DNA from: Diogma glabrata
Lineage: Eukaryota; Arthropoda; Insecta; Diptera; Cylindrotomidae
NCBI GenBank assembly: GCA_963693315.1
Contig: OY856187.1
Location: forward strand, 385,563,461 to 385,627,460
Reading direction: 5' to 3'
Length of the DNA stretch: 64,000 nucleotides
Positions 12,787 through 23,470 of this stretch are shown here, in pieces (positions within the stretch are counted from its first letter, which is position 1; each line of letters starts with the position of its first letter). The notes below the pieces were generated by a model. The model saw only the letters and a list, made by a program, of their open reading frames with translations. It was not told the origin of the DNA and ran no database searches. The position numbers and the translations under genes are program-made.

Positions 12787-13158
12787 GCGACATTGACAAA
12801 TTTTAATTCAACGAGGGACATACCAAATTATATAAGCGAAATAAAATTACTAAAACATGCACTTGATGAAATCGAATAACGGAATTTACTAATTTCAAAT
12901 TCTAATCATCGAATGAAAAGAGATGCACCATTACCATTTATCGGAAATCTGCTAAATGATCTATTTGGAGTTCTCGATGCCAAATCAGCTAAAGAGTTTA
13001 ATAATCGAATCAATCAGCTTGCAACAAATGAAGAACATATAGTCAACATGATAAAACCTCAAACATCAATTGCAGATACAACCACAAATATTCTGAGAAC
13101 TCAACAAGCAGAAATTGTCAACCAATGGAAGGATCGTTTGCTCACGAAAATGAAATAA
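12787..13158 (+). pseudogene. env: F-type env remnant of BEL copy 1, in frame with truncated integrase
   Basis: After the integrase stop, the same frame continues through another stop into a 12913-13158 ORF. This begins with a basic RMKR, a furin-type cleavage motif, just before a hydrophobic, Gly-containing stretch (PFIGNLLNDLFGVLD), then a heptad-like helical segment. This order (basic cleavage site, fusion-peptide-like segment, coiled coil) is that of baculovirus F-like envelope proteins carried by some insect LTR elements, and the intact env at 59012-60955 shows the same arrangement. The receptor-proximal N-terminal half and the transmembrane part are absent. A deletion joining integrase to env is the simplest explanation. 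Confidence 0.6.
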
Positions 13159-13208
13159 TTAAGAGTAAACTAACAGATGCTACTGCATTTTTCTCACTAG
13201 TAACACTA

Positions 13209-13459
13209 ATTCAAGAAAAATTATCGGCCGGTATGTTGAAATCTGAGTCCATAATGAAGAAAAGAGAAATAAACCCAAACCCTGAGATCAAAATACTTAT
13301 GCTCTATCGAGTGCACGAGCTAGCTGTGCACATTTTATAAAATCAAGTTCTATAGAACGAAAATTAATGACAGCCAGTATTTCAACAAAAAGGAATAACA
13401 TAAAACCTGTGCTGGAGAGAAAACCACAATCATTGAGAGGTTTAAGTAATGTGTAATGG
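13209..13459 (+). repeat. LTR-like repeat copy B, 5'-truncated (3' LTR of BEL copy 1)
   Basis: Matches the 3' half of copies A and C, beginning at TTCAAGAAAAATTATCGG and including ATGCTCTATCGAGTGCACGA. The first ~250 bases of the LTR are missing and coding sequence of the env remnant runs straight into the repeat. It shares with copy C a further ~24 bases (TTGAGAGGTTTAAGTAATGT) that copy A lacks. Confidence 0.75.
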
Positions 13460-13703
13460 TCAAGATATTTCGTTATCAGGTGTACTTTCATTTTCCATCC
13501 TAAAGTAATATACTATAGACTTCTTCGAAAATACCTGTACAATTTTTTGATTCAAAAAAATTATTTAAACATTCTTACGTGCACCGGACCCCGCCCAAAA
13601 TCAACGCAAAAAGTTAAGGCGTGTTTAAACGAAACAAAGTAAGCCAGTAGAGCACAAGGATGCTCCCCAGTCGGATATAAGAGACAATCCAACTGCTAAT
13701 TAC

Positions 13704-14554
13704 ATGGATAAAAAGAGGAAACACAGTGGGGATACACCACAACAGATGAGGCAGTCTGCTAAAAAACCAACAAGAAGCAGAATTTTCTCTACTGATGATC
13801 GGGTCAAACCCCAAACGTTGCATCGTGGCTCTACAACAGTACCCTTGTCTTATGCAAAGGTTGTAGTGGGTCCTGAGGTAGAGTATGCAATTATTGACGG
13901 CTCACAGACTAGTGGATCTTTAACGGAAGAGCAACACAGCATTCTTCGTGCTGCGTTGACTCTTCGTTTGGATGAGGAGGTTGTCAGCTCAACTGAGCTC
14001 CCTCGCTTCTCATCTTTTTCCTACTGGAGAACTTTTTCTCAAGTTGTTTGTGAAAACGAACGGGCAGTTACCTGACTTAAAGAAATTACCCCTAAATTCT
14101 CTGTGTGGGAGGGAGCTAAACTTCTGGTAAAGAAGAAAAGCGAACTCCCAAAACCGGTGAGAGCGACGGTGTATATTCCTGGTCAAAAATTCTTACCAGA
14201 CTGGAAAAATATAATCCTGGTATGGACACGACAGGCTGGAAGGTATACAGTCAAATAAAAAAGCAAAAACTATTAGCTTGTATACTCATCTGTGGTGTTG
14301 ACGAAAAATTGGCTTAAGATATTAAGGAAATTGATCTGAGATCATACTACGGCATGCAACGGGTCAATTTTACTTTGGACAGCAAGATCACAGGAGACAC
14401 AGCACCCACTGCAGAGAGCTCCGGTACGGTAATGTCAAAAGACATCGCTCAAGCTGGACTTGAAGCAATGGTAAGTGTTACAGTTGATCATGACATCTCA
14501 GTGACCAGAGATGGAGCTGAAGATTGTAAAATGGTAGTGGATGGTGGGGGGTAA
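13704..14554 (+). pseudogene. LOA-like ORF1 (nucleic-acid-binding protein), broken
   Basis: Starts at ATG 13704 with a Lys/Arg/Ser/Thr-rich N-terminus, then PLSYAKVVV and SLTEEQHSILRAAL, which I associate with the DUF4780-like ORF1 of LOA-group elements. The frame is interrupted by TGA at 14073, continues open (TVYIPGQ is readable), then shifts near 14205-14230 and meets another stop before the segment ending at 14554. ORF1 products coat element RNA and act as chaperones during target-primed reverse transcription; this copy cannot make the full product. Confidence 0.6.
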
Positions 14555-14788
14555 ATCTTCAAATCAGAATACAAATCAGGTCAAACAAGACCATTTGTCA
14601 TGTGAGGGAGGGTTCTACAATCAAGTTGGGGCCGCGACGGTCACGTCTTTTCTCGAAACTGAAGCAGTACCTGCTTTATGTGAAGGTCCATCCCATGTAT
14701 ACAGCTCGACGGCAAAGTCTAACGACTAAGCTGAAGTGCAGGTTTTGGTTTTCTTTTTGTTTCTGGGTTTCTCTTTTTAATCTATCTG

Positions 14789-17700
14789 ATGGGTAGCTTA
14801 AAAATAGTACAAATAAACTTGCAGCATAACAATTCTGCTTCCACTGAATTGTGTCAAGCAATTGTTATGCAGCATACAAATATAGTTCTGATGCAGGAAC
14901 CATGGGTCAATAAAAATCATAAACTGGGCCTGAATTGTAAACAAGGTAGAGTGTTTGTCGGTACAGTTGCGGAGAACCCTCGTTCATGCGTTTACTTGAC
15001 GAACGACATTTTTGGTATCCTTATACCCCAATGCAGTGGCAAAGATGCTGTTGCTGTTAAAATTACGGTAAAGATCGAGGGTGTAGACACCGACGTAGTC
15101 GTCACTTCCTTGTATATACCGTACGATGGTACCATTCCAACCCAAGAACTCGGTGAAGTGGTGGAATTCTCTAGAAACAAGAACCTGCCCTTGATCCTTG
15201 GGTGCGATGCAAATGCGCATCATGGAATTTGAGGTAGTTCAGATAAAAACAGAAGGGGAACAGACCTCGTTGAATTTCTTCATGGTACAGATCTAGAAAT
15301 TCTAAGTAAGGGGAATGCTTCCAGTTTTTCAAATGCAATTAGGGAGGAAATAATTGACATCACCCTCACTAGTCTAGTTTTGGTGAAAAGGGTTCGAAAT
15401 TGGAGAGTATCGCAAGATAAACTCACCTCAGACCACAAATGCATAAATTTTGAACTTATGGTCGATACATTGGTAAAAGAAAATTTTAGGAATCCCAATT
15501 CAACTGATTGGGATATATACAGATCACTTCTAAGCCAAATGTTTCTGATCCATCGATAAACTGTAAACAAGACATTGATAATTAATGTTGCATACCGTAT
15601 TCAAGAGTGTATGGTCAAGACTTTTGAAGAGTCCTGTCCACTCAGGGCGTTCAATTATGAATTAAACTCACCTTGGTGGAACAGAAAACTTAGAAAGCTG
15701 AGATCTGCAGTCGGGAAACTTTTAAAGATAACCAAGCGAACAAATAATACCGATGACTGGAGCGCTTACCGTACTAGTCGGAGGGAATATAAATACAGCA
15801 TCCGAGGTGCTAGAGAGATTGCTTGGAGTGAGTCAATTGAGAGCAATCCTGTGGCAGCAAGACTCCATAGAGCACTCTCTAAAGAACCCAAATACCAACC
15901 AGGCTTACTGCTTATGCCAACTGGACGGTATAGGGAATCTGTGGAAGAAACGGCACAACATCTGCTTTGTACACATTTCCCAGGCACCAGTTCCACTGCT
16001 GGTTTGAAGGAACAACCTTAGGTTTCTCCAAATAAAGAGAGCTGGATCTTGGCTGGGAATGTGGTGAACATCAGATCTCTGAGATGGGCCATAGATTCCT
16101 TCAACCCGTTCAAATCGCCGGGTCCTGATGGAATCTATCCATGCATGCTACAGAATAATGTGGATGGCCTCATCGGTTCATTGCATAATATTTATAAAGC
16201 GTGTCTGGCATATAGATATGTCCCAGAAGCGTGGCGAAAAGCTAGAGTTGTTTTCATACCCAAACCAGGTAAAAACAACTACAGTGAAGCCAAGTCATTC
16301 CAGCCAATAAGTCTCAACTCCTTTGTTCTCAAAACTCTAGAAAGACTGGTTGACCGTTATGTAAGAGACACTGCCTTAATACAATTTCCACTAAGTACCA
16401 ATCAGCATGCATACCAGATTGGGAAATCGGTAGAAACAGCTGCGCATCATTTGGTGAGTAAAATTGAAAGAGCACTTGATGCCAAAGAATTCGCTCTGGG
16501 TGTCTTTTTGGATATAGAAGGCGCTTTTTATAATACCACCTTCGAATCAATCATCACAACATGGCATCAACCACACGATCTCTAACTGGATTGTGTCTAT
16601 GTTAAGTTGCCGCATTGCCTTTGTTGAAATAGGTAATACAACTGTTTCAGTTTCTGTAAAACGAGGTTGCCCACAGGGTGGTGTTCTCTCACCTCTTCTG
16701 TGGAGCTTGGTAGTTGATAGTCTTTTTAACAGACTGAATCAATCGGAACCCTATTCTCAGGGTTACGCTGACGATATTGCCATACTGGCAATCGGGAAAG
16801 ACCTTTGCACTCTGGTGGATCTAATGCAAAATTCACTGAAGTTGGTTGAAGAGTGGTGTGGGGAGCAAGGACTTTCAGTTCATCCTTCCAAATCACAGGT
16901 AGTCTTATTAACCAACAAGAGGAAAGTGCCTGCAACACCAAGTCTGTATCTTTTCAGTATGCAGTTAAGCTACTCAGATGAGGTAAAGTTTTTAGGCATT
17001 ATTCTCGACAAAAGGTTGAATTGGAATAGTCATTTAACAAAAAAAATTGATAAGGCTGTTATTGCCTTTTGGCAATGCCGCCGATCCTTTGGAAGTAATT
17101 GGGGTCTTAGTCCCAAAATCATCTTATGGATCTACACAGCTATAGTCAGACCAACACTTGCTTTTGCATGTGTTGTCTGGTGGCCTAAGACGGATAAACA
17201 TTATATCCGTGCTAAGTTAAATAAAATCCAGAGAATTCGTTGGATGCCATGTTGGGTCTTTCTCCTTTACATCTACATGTGGAGTACATGGCTAAAAGGG
17301 CTGTCTACAGACTACATATGGCAGGAACGTGGGAAAGAGGGAAAACTTGTGGTCATGGTCACATTCTTGAAATATTACGGACAGTTTGTCCTGAAATAGA
17401 TATGCATAGTGATGTCATGACCAAAGTATATAACTTTGAGAAGCCCGCTGAACTGTTCATCTCTTCTAGAGAGGAATGTGAGGGATCTTGGTCTGACTGG
17501 TCTTCCAGCGAGATCTACGTCTTCTATACGGATGGCTCACTGTTAAATGGAAGTGCAGGAGCTGGGGTATACTTAGAATTAAATATTGTACCAATAAGTA
17601 GCAATAAATTTTCGCTCGGACGGTTTTGTACAGTCCTCCAAGCGGAGGTGTATGCTATCAATGAATGCACATACGTAATAACACGTCTGCGTCTGCAGTG

Positions 17701-18358
17701 TAAACAAATTTGCATTTGTTTGGATAGCCAAACGGCTATCAAAGCACTTGTAAGCCCAGAGACTACTTCAAAACTCTTCAATGAGTGTAGGAAAAACCTC
17801 AGTAGGATAGCACAACTCAACAACATCACACTTCGTTGGGTCCCAGGTCATAGTGGCATTCCGGGCAACGTAAAAGCTGATGAACTTGCAAGGGCGGGAG
17901 CGGTCATGAAATTTTCTGGGCCAGAACCCACCGTAGGGTTATCCAAAAAGTTTGCCTTGTCATTATTAAAGGATGATGCGGACCTTAAGATGAATGCTCT
18001 GTGGAATGCATCATGAACAGGCAGACAAAGTAAGATGTTTTTTAGCATTTCAGATAAAAATGTTAATTTTCTTTTAAGCTTGAAGAGGAAAACTCTTAGC
18101 CCTGTGATCGGTGTCCTAACAGGACATGGACATTTAAATAAACATCTTTTCACCATGGGACTTATAGATAGTCCTATCTGTGGATGTTGTCTTGAAGAGG
18201 AGGAGGACTCTGAGCACTTTTTGTGTGTATGTCCAGCCTTCTCTAATGTTAGAGCTAGGATTTTTGACTCTGATACTGTAAAGGCCAGCACCATAAAACT
18301 GTCGCCAATACAGTCGGTCTTGGATTTCATTAACCAGACAGAGAGGTTTGTGGAATAG
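14789..18358 (+). pseudogene. LOA-like ORF2: endonuclease, reverse transcriptase, RNase H (broken)
   Basis: Endonuclease: LKIVQINLQHN, LMQEPW, GCDANAHH and, after a TGA at 15230, TSDHKCINFE. Reverse transcriptase: SPGPDGIYPCML, YRPISL-type block, then after a frame change near 16586 GCPQGGVLSPLLWSL and catalytic YADD at 16764-16775. A second frame change near 17235 leads into an RNase H domain (FYTDGS near 17525, LQAEVYAI, CLDSQTAI, WVPGHSGIPGN). After TGA 18014 comes CGCCLEEEEDSEHFLCVC, the terminal zinc-type motif. Other stops lie near 15557 and at 16019. All domains of the family are present in order, so this was a full-length insertion that has decayed by point mutation. Confidence 0.85.
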
Positions 18359-18452
18359 TTGTTATGAGGCCAAACTCGGACACGGCGCTATGGACCGAAG
18401 AGTCTGCGTGCCAGGACAAGTTACGCCTTGCGCAACCTGTCCACCCCTTTCC

Positions 18453-18466
18453 ATCTATCTATCTAT
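18453..18466 (+). repeat. ATCT microsatellite tail of the LOA-like element
   Basis: A run of ATCT units directly precedes the BEL LTR-like copy C and marks the 3' end of the element; I- and LOA-group elements commonly end in simple repeats instead of poly(A). Confidence 0.7.
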
Positions 18467-18467
18467 T

Positions 18468-18958
18468 GGTGTATGCGATACAAAAACTATTTTGCTATTA
18501 GCGGTAAAGGCAATGACGAGATTTGTGTAACAACAACCTTCTGTGTCGAATATAATGTTTTGTTATAAAAAAATTATTGATATTTGTGCTTTTCCAGTTA
18601 AATAGTAGAAGCCAGTTGATAAGTCTTTGAAATATTTTTTTTTAATAAAACTGCAGGTAGAGAATGAGAATTTAAGCAAGTTTAGGTATCCATTGCCCAA
18701 CAATAACAGGATGGAATTCAAGAAAAATAATCGGCGAGTATGTTAAATTTTGAGACCATAATGAAGAAAAGAGAATTAAACCCAAACCCTGAGATCAAAA
18801 TACTTATGCTCTATCGAGTAAACGAGCTAGCTGTGGCCAGCTTATAAAAACAAGTTCTTAAGAACAAAAAACAATGACAGCCTGTATTTCAACAAAAAGG
18901 AATAACATAAAACCTATGCCGTTCTCCGGCAACAATCATTGAGAGGTTTAAGTAATGT
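18468..18958 (+). repeat. LTR-like repeat copy C of the BEL family
   Basis: Begins TTGGTGTATGCGATAC and follows copy A through GAATTTAAGCAAGTTTAGGTATCC and the block around ATGCTCTATCGAGT to AATAACATAAAACC. It is the longest copy in the window. It begins exactly where the LOA-like element ends, so it could be a solo LTR, or the 3' LTR of a rearranged BEL copy split by that insertion. Confidence 0.75.
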
Positions 18959-20269
18959 CATAAAATGTTTTTTACACTGACTGTTGCGTACAGGCAGAGT
19001 GAATGAGTCAATTGGGAACTTTATGAATGCTTCTACAGACAATTTAGATTTAAATGTCAAAACAAATATTAGTTGGTGCCATAATCATAGGTAGCCTAAA
19101 GGAATCATAGTAATGAGAACAGTCAATAGTTTGATTCACAGAACTTCCAAGGCACCTTCGTGGAAAAGAACGCAAAGAAATTTCCACCGACTATTCAGAG
19201 CAATCGTTGTAGCTTTATTTTTATGATTAAATTAAAAAAGTGAATAAATGCTAGCTTACACCATCTTGCATACCAATGGCATGATCTAGAGAACGCAAAG
19301 TTATTACACTCGTTAGTAAAAAATTTAAAAAAATACAAACATTTACATTTTGTTGGCTATTGGTATGCGTTGGCCAAATTTTGCATTAAATGTAAGACTT
19401 TCATAATTTAGTGGGTCAAAGCAATGTCATTTAGAAAAGTTCTCAGAAAACCTCTTCATTTTATTTTTATGAAACAATGGCATTGGATCTGCAACTGCCT
19501 AACTTTTTCAAAGGGCTCTATTAAAGGTTTCGAAAAACTATTTAATCCAAAGACAATTACACACAAAAAGAATGTTAGAACTAAGGCTACACTAAAAGCT
19601 CTTTTGTCATAAAAGTTTTAAATTCATTCCATTTGATCCACAAACTAGTAATTGACGAAAGAATTTCCAACTCTATAAAAATAACATCGAGTGTTCGACA
19701 TGAAATGCACTCGCCCACGGGCTATTCAATTTCTGTTCTTTTTGAATTTTTGACTTTATTATCTAGCCCAAGGAATATCAATGATAGTCTGACACCGCTC
19801 GCAAAAAATGCTAAACAACTTGGATTATGCATCTACATCGGGAAAACTAAACTTTAAACAACATCCAGAAACATATTGCCTGAAAATCTAGATACTGATG
19901 ATTATGAAGTAGAATATGTGATGAAACGGGGGAGATTGGGATGGAATTTTCTAGTCACATTTAAGTCGTTAAAATTCACACTTTACAAAATATTAATTTT
20001 AGCTATTCTATGAAAGCCTATGAAAGTGAAAGCCTATGAAAGTGAAAGATAGACAGTGAATCCATTAAATGTAAAATTCTATCAATATGCGGTTGGGATA
20101 TCGGACTACTCTTTGTAGATTTTGGATTCTTTAAATCCAACTAAGCTGGATGGCTGAGTCAAATAGAAAGGTCCCCATTAAAAAAAATTATCAACAAATT
20201 GTCCAATAAAAATCACCTGGTTTTCGTCGCAGACAAAGAACCATATAACAGTGACGTACAGACATTTTT
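18959..20269. other. No clear gene; possible old reverse-transcriptase debris
   Basis: Short ORFs at 19424-19612 and 19633-19857. The second ends in LAKNAKQLGLCIYIGKTKL, which faintly resembles the conserved segment after the palm of non-LTR reverse transcriptases (A..GL.IN..KTK). This could be a fragment of an old element on the plus strand, but the match is weak. A short direct repeat (GAAAGCCTATGAAAGTGAAAG) occurs near 20010-20050. Confidence 0.3.
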
Positions 20270-23200
20270 GTTTTATTAATTAGTTAGATATGTTTAGCAC
20301 ATTAAATATGAAATATTCATTATTCAGACTCTTTGAATATCCGAAAATACCGAGTCAACTATAAAGGAAGGAGATGAGGAAAATGGAAGGAATGGGGATA
20401 TAGGGATAACTATACTAATTTTTTTAAATGATGATGGACATTTTCTTTAAATGCCTGAGGGGAAAATTCATCGGGAAATACAAAGGAAGGCATTCCACAA
20501 TTCGTTGAGTTCCACAATTTGGCCAATCTATTAAAATAGTCGTTCTGGAAGGACACAGTTCTACAACGAGGTATTTGTACAACAAATGGAAGAGAACACT
20601 CGGCAGCTCTTGTTTGTCGGTTATTCTGCGCACATGGTGGAGAGAAATTTTGAATTTCCTTAGAGGAGAATTCGCTAAAGTTATATATAGTAGATTGACC
20701 ATCCAGGCACATTTATTCTGTGCTGGAGCAAATCAAGCTGGTCCGTTAGTTTGGTATTTTACAATCAACCATATAGCTTTTCTCTGTACAGAGTCTAGAC
20801 ATTTTATTGTTGGCTGACAAGCACCTCCCCAAACATGACAGCAGTATTCCATACCTGGACGTATCAAGGACTTGAAGATTAGCCAAATTTGCTCGGGATT
20901 GAAATACTTTTTACATCGACTCAAGAATTCTAATTTTTGCATTGCAGATTTAGCGAGGTTGAACACATGTTTATTCCATTTCAGGTTATTTTGAATATCT
21001 ACTACAAGAAGTCTAACTGATTCAACATCATGCAATTCCTCATGGTTTATCTTAATAGTCATAATTTTATGTCGCTCTATGCGTAAAAGGCGGCAAAGTT
21101 TAGTTTTGGTTAGATTAAATGAAACAATATTACGATCAAACCATTCCATTATACGCTCCAGATATTTGTTGATAAAATCAATTACCAGCTCTCTATCAGT
21201 GATAACTGCAGTATGAGATCGAAATTTTAGAGATGCATGTGATGCATGCAATGTGCTGTCATCAGCGAAACTATGGATTGGATGCACCGTGGAAATAAGT
21301 AAGTCATTAATGTATAAAATAAACAAGTTTGGTGGGAGTGCAGAACCTTGGGGAACCCAAGCATTGGTTGTGAAAATATTGGATGTGATACCATCTAAAT
21401 TAACTTAGCTGAGAGAACTGGCAACTTGTAAGAAAACTATGAATCTATGAGACAGTAAGATGGTTTATTCCATAAGATTTTAATTTAGCTATGAGATTTT
21501 TATGCCACACTTTATCAAATGCTTTAGAAATGTCAAGTGAAATGCTGAATGTTTCACCACGGTTTTCCAGCGATTTGTTCTAGAGATGGGATACGTAGAC
21601 TAACAGATCACTTGTTGCATGACTTCTAAGAAGCCCATACTGTTAGTCATCAATGATTCGCGACATTTCCAAATAATCTATTAAATTGAAGTTAACATAT
21701 TTTTCAAATATTTTAGCTAAAACCCACAGAATTGCAATTGATCTCTAATTGTTAGGGTCCATCTTACTGCCTTTTTTTGATATGGGTTGAACGCTGTCCA
21801 ACTTCCAAGAATTAGGAAATATTCTGGGTTTATAAAATAAATAGAAACTTTTTGTTAAAATTGGAGCCAGTTGTCTAGCAAAGTTTTTAAGAATGAGCGG
21901 TGGAATACTGTCGGGCCAACAGATTGGTTGATGTTGTTAGAAAGAAGCATTTTCCGTACAATATTGCGATGAAAAATAATTGGTTTCATTTTCGTTACAA
22001 CTGGAGAAATGAGTGTAGGAGAATTGGGAGGTTCAACTATGTTTGAGTTTTCTGTGAAAATACGACCCAAAAGTCGCTCACGGGAATGTCATTTAGAACT
22101 AAGGTTGGAATAGAGGATCAAGTAAAACTGCTCTGGACTGATTTAACTGCCTGAAAGAAACTACGTGAGCCAGATGGGTGCTCGGCGAATATCTTTGCTT
22201 TCTTCTGGATAAACGCATCTTTATCCAAGTCAATTTTGTATTTACTAATATTTCTGGCTTTCTTATAGGCGCTATGGGTTTCAGGTGTTTTATTTGAGTT
22301 ATACGTCTGAAATGCATGTCGTTTATTGCTTACTGCCTCATCAACATCCCGGGTGAACCATGGCTCAGTTATAGGAGTGACTAATCGATTTGGAATAAAC
22401 CGCCTCATTCTGTCTTTTATGATTTCAGAAATTCTTATTGCCGTTGTGCTAGGATCTTGATCAACACAACAAATAGTTTTCTAAGGTATTTCATCATAAA
22501 AGTTCCTCAGTCCCCTCCCAGTCAGCGCGTTTATAATTCCAAATGCGACGAGCATTTGCTTTAATTTATGTTAATGTTGTTAATTGCACTATTGCTGATA
22601 TTAGTAAATGGTCCGATGTTCCAAAGGGTTGTTCAATTTTTGTTTTCATTGTATCTGGTTCGTTTGTTTAAAACAGATCCAGCAAATTATTGTTATGATG
22701 TAAAATTATTTGGGAGTCTAGTGGGACACTCTATCATTTGCGTCAAACCGTTATAATCTGAGAGTATCAGTTCGGCTTGTCTTCCTACATCGTCAGTGCG
22801 CGATGAATACTTAAGTCACTCTTAATTATGAATATTTAAGTCTCCAAGAATGGCCAGTCTTACTTTGGGTTAGTCCGTGGTAATCTTGTCTAGATTAGCC
22901 GATAATAGATCAAAAAATGGACATCCTGAGGGGGGGGAATTTGGGGATATGTATAACTCTATTATAAACATAGTTTCATCAACACCTGAGATCTTCAGTG
23001 CTAGCGAATTATGGTGCTTAGAGTTCAACTGGTAAGCCTTAATTCTCAGGAATGAAAGTGAATTTCGAACACATACACACACACCATGCTTGTTATAAAA
23101 GGAATGTTTCAACTCGGAAGTAGGTATCCGGTATTTATCGAGATCCAATTTTGATGCTTTGCCACTGACAACTTTCGGTAAGAAACAATATGTCAGGTAT

Positions 23201-23470
23201 ATTTTTTTCGATGTAGCGATGAACCTCGTTTAGATTCGAATTGAGACCTCTTACGCTGGTGAAGTCAATGCTAAGCTGTTGGTTCACTCTGCTGCCATTT
23301 TGTTGCGACAAAAACTTACCCTTTGCCATTGCAGGTATAGATACTGAAATTTGGGCAGGCCTCAATTTCAGCACTAAGCAGGGCAAAACAAATGGGTGTC
23401 TCCGTCTCAAAAACACGATAGTAGGTTTCATGCAACAGTTGCACAATAAGGGAAAAGCAAAAAAATGGAA
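20270..23470 (-). mobile_element. Old CR1/Jockey-superfamily non-LTR element, copy 1
   Basis: Minus-strand pieces line up with the better copy at 36254-39240: endonuclease start (FTSVRGLNSNLNEVHRYIE, 23135-23446), YNKHGVCVCVR (22870-23148), linker (22118-22408), reverse transcriptase end with HSFADDSTLHAS (catalytic codons at 21258-21269) and CLDSVQRKAI (20733-21326), and the C-terminus PRCRTVSFQNDYFNRLAKLWN (20410-20712). Many stops and shifts separate them. Both copies share 3' UTR text (CTTTGAATATCCGAAAATACC in plus orientation here). This copy is more decayed than the other, hence older or longer inactive. Confidence 0.8.
20410..23446 (-). pseudogene. CR1-like ORF2 relic, copy 1
   Basis: Carries recognisable endonuclease, reverse transcriptase and C-terminal segments in at least three frames. 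The reverse transcriptase palm motif is FADD. It lacks a readable RNase H, as expected for this group. Heavily mutated and certainly non-functional. Confidence 0.75.

Larger units (their letters stand above)
7976..13459 (+). mobile_element. Degraded BEL/Pao LTR retrotransposon (copy 1) with env remnant
   Basis: Order of parts: LTR-like repeat (7976-~8440), gag with zinc knuckles, aspartic protease, reverse transcriptase, RNase H, integrase, an env fragment, then a 5'-truncated LTR-like copy (13209-13459). The RT/RNase H/integrase style (LPHHAVVKES, VVFDAS, YIDD, LHGFCDASEDA, GVDYAGP) is diagnostic of BEL/Pao. The coding region is spread over several frames and contains stops, so the copy is dead. 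Deletions removed the integrase C-terminus and the 5' part of the 3' LTR. Exact LTR ends and a target-site duplication could not be fixed. Confidence 0.85.
13560..18467 (+). mobile_element. Degraded LOA/I-group non-LTR retrotransposon
   Basis: A two-ORF non-LTR element: an ORF1 of the type beginning with basic and Ser/Thr-rich sequence and PLSYAKVVV, then ORF2 with AP-like endonuclease, reverse transcriptase, RNase H and a C-terminal Cys/His motif, then a short 3' UTR ending in a tetranucleotide tail. Presence of RNase H and the microsatellite-type tail point to the I/LOA/Outcast group rather than Jockey or CR1. The 5' boundary (about 13560-13600) is estimated; no target duplication was identified. 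Confidence 0.8.
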
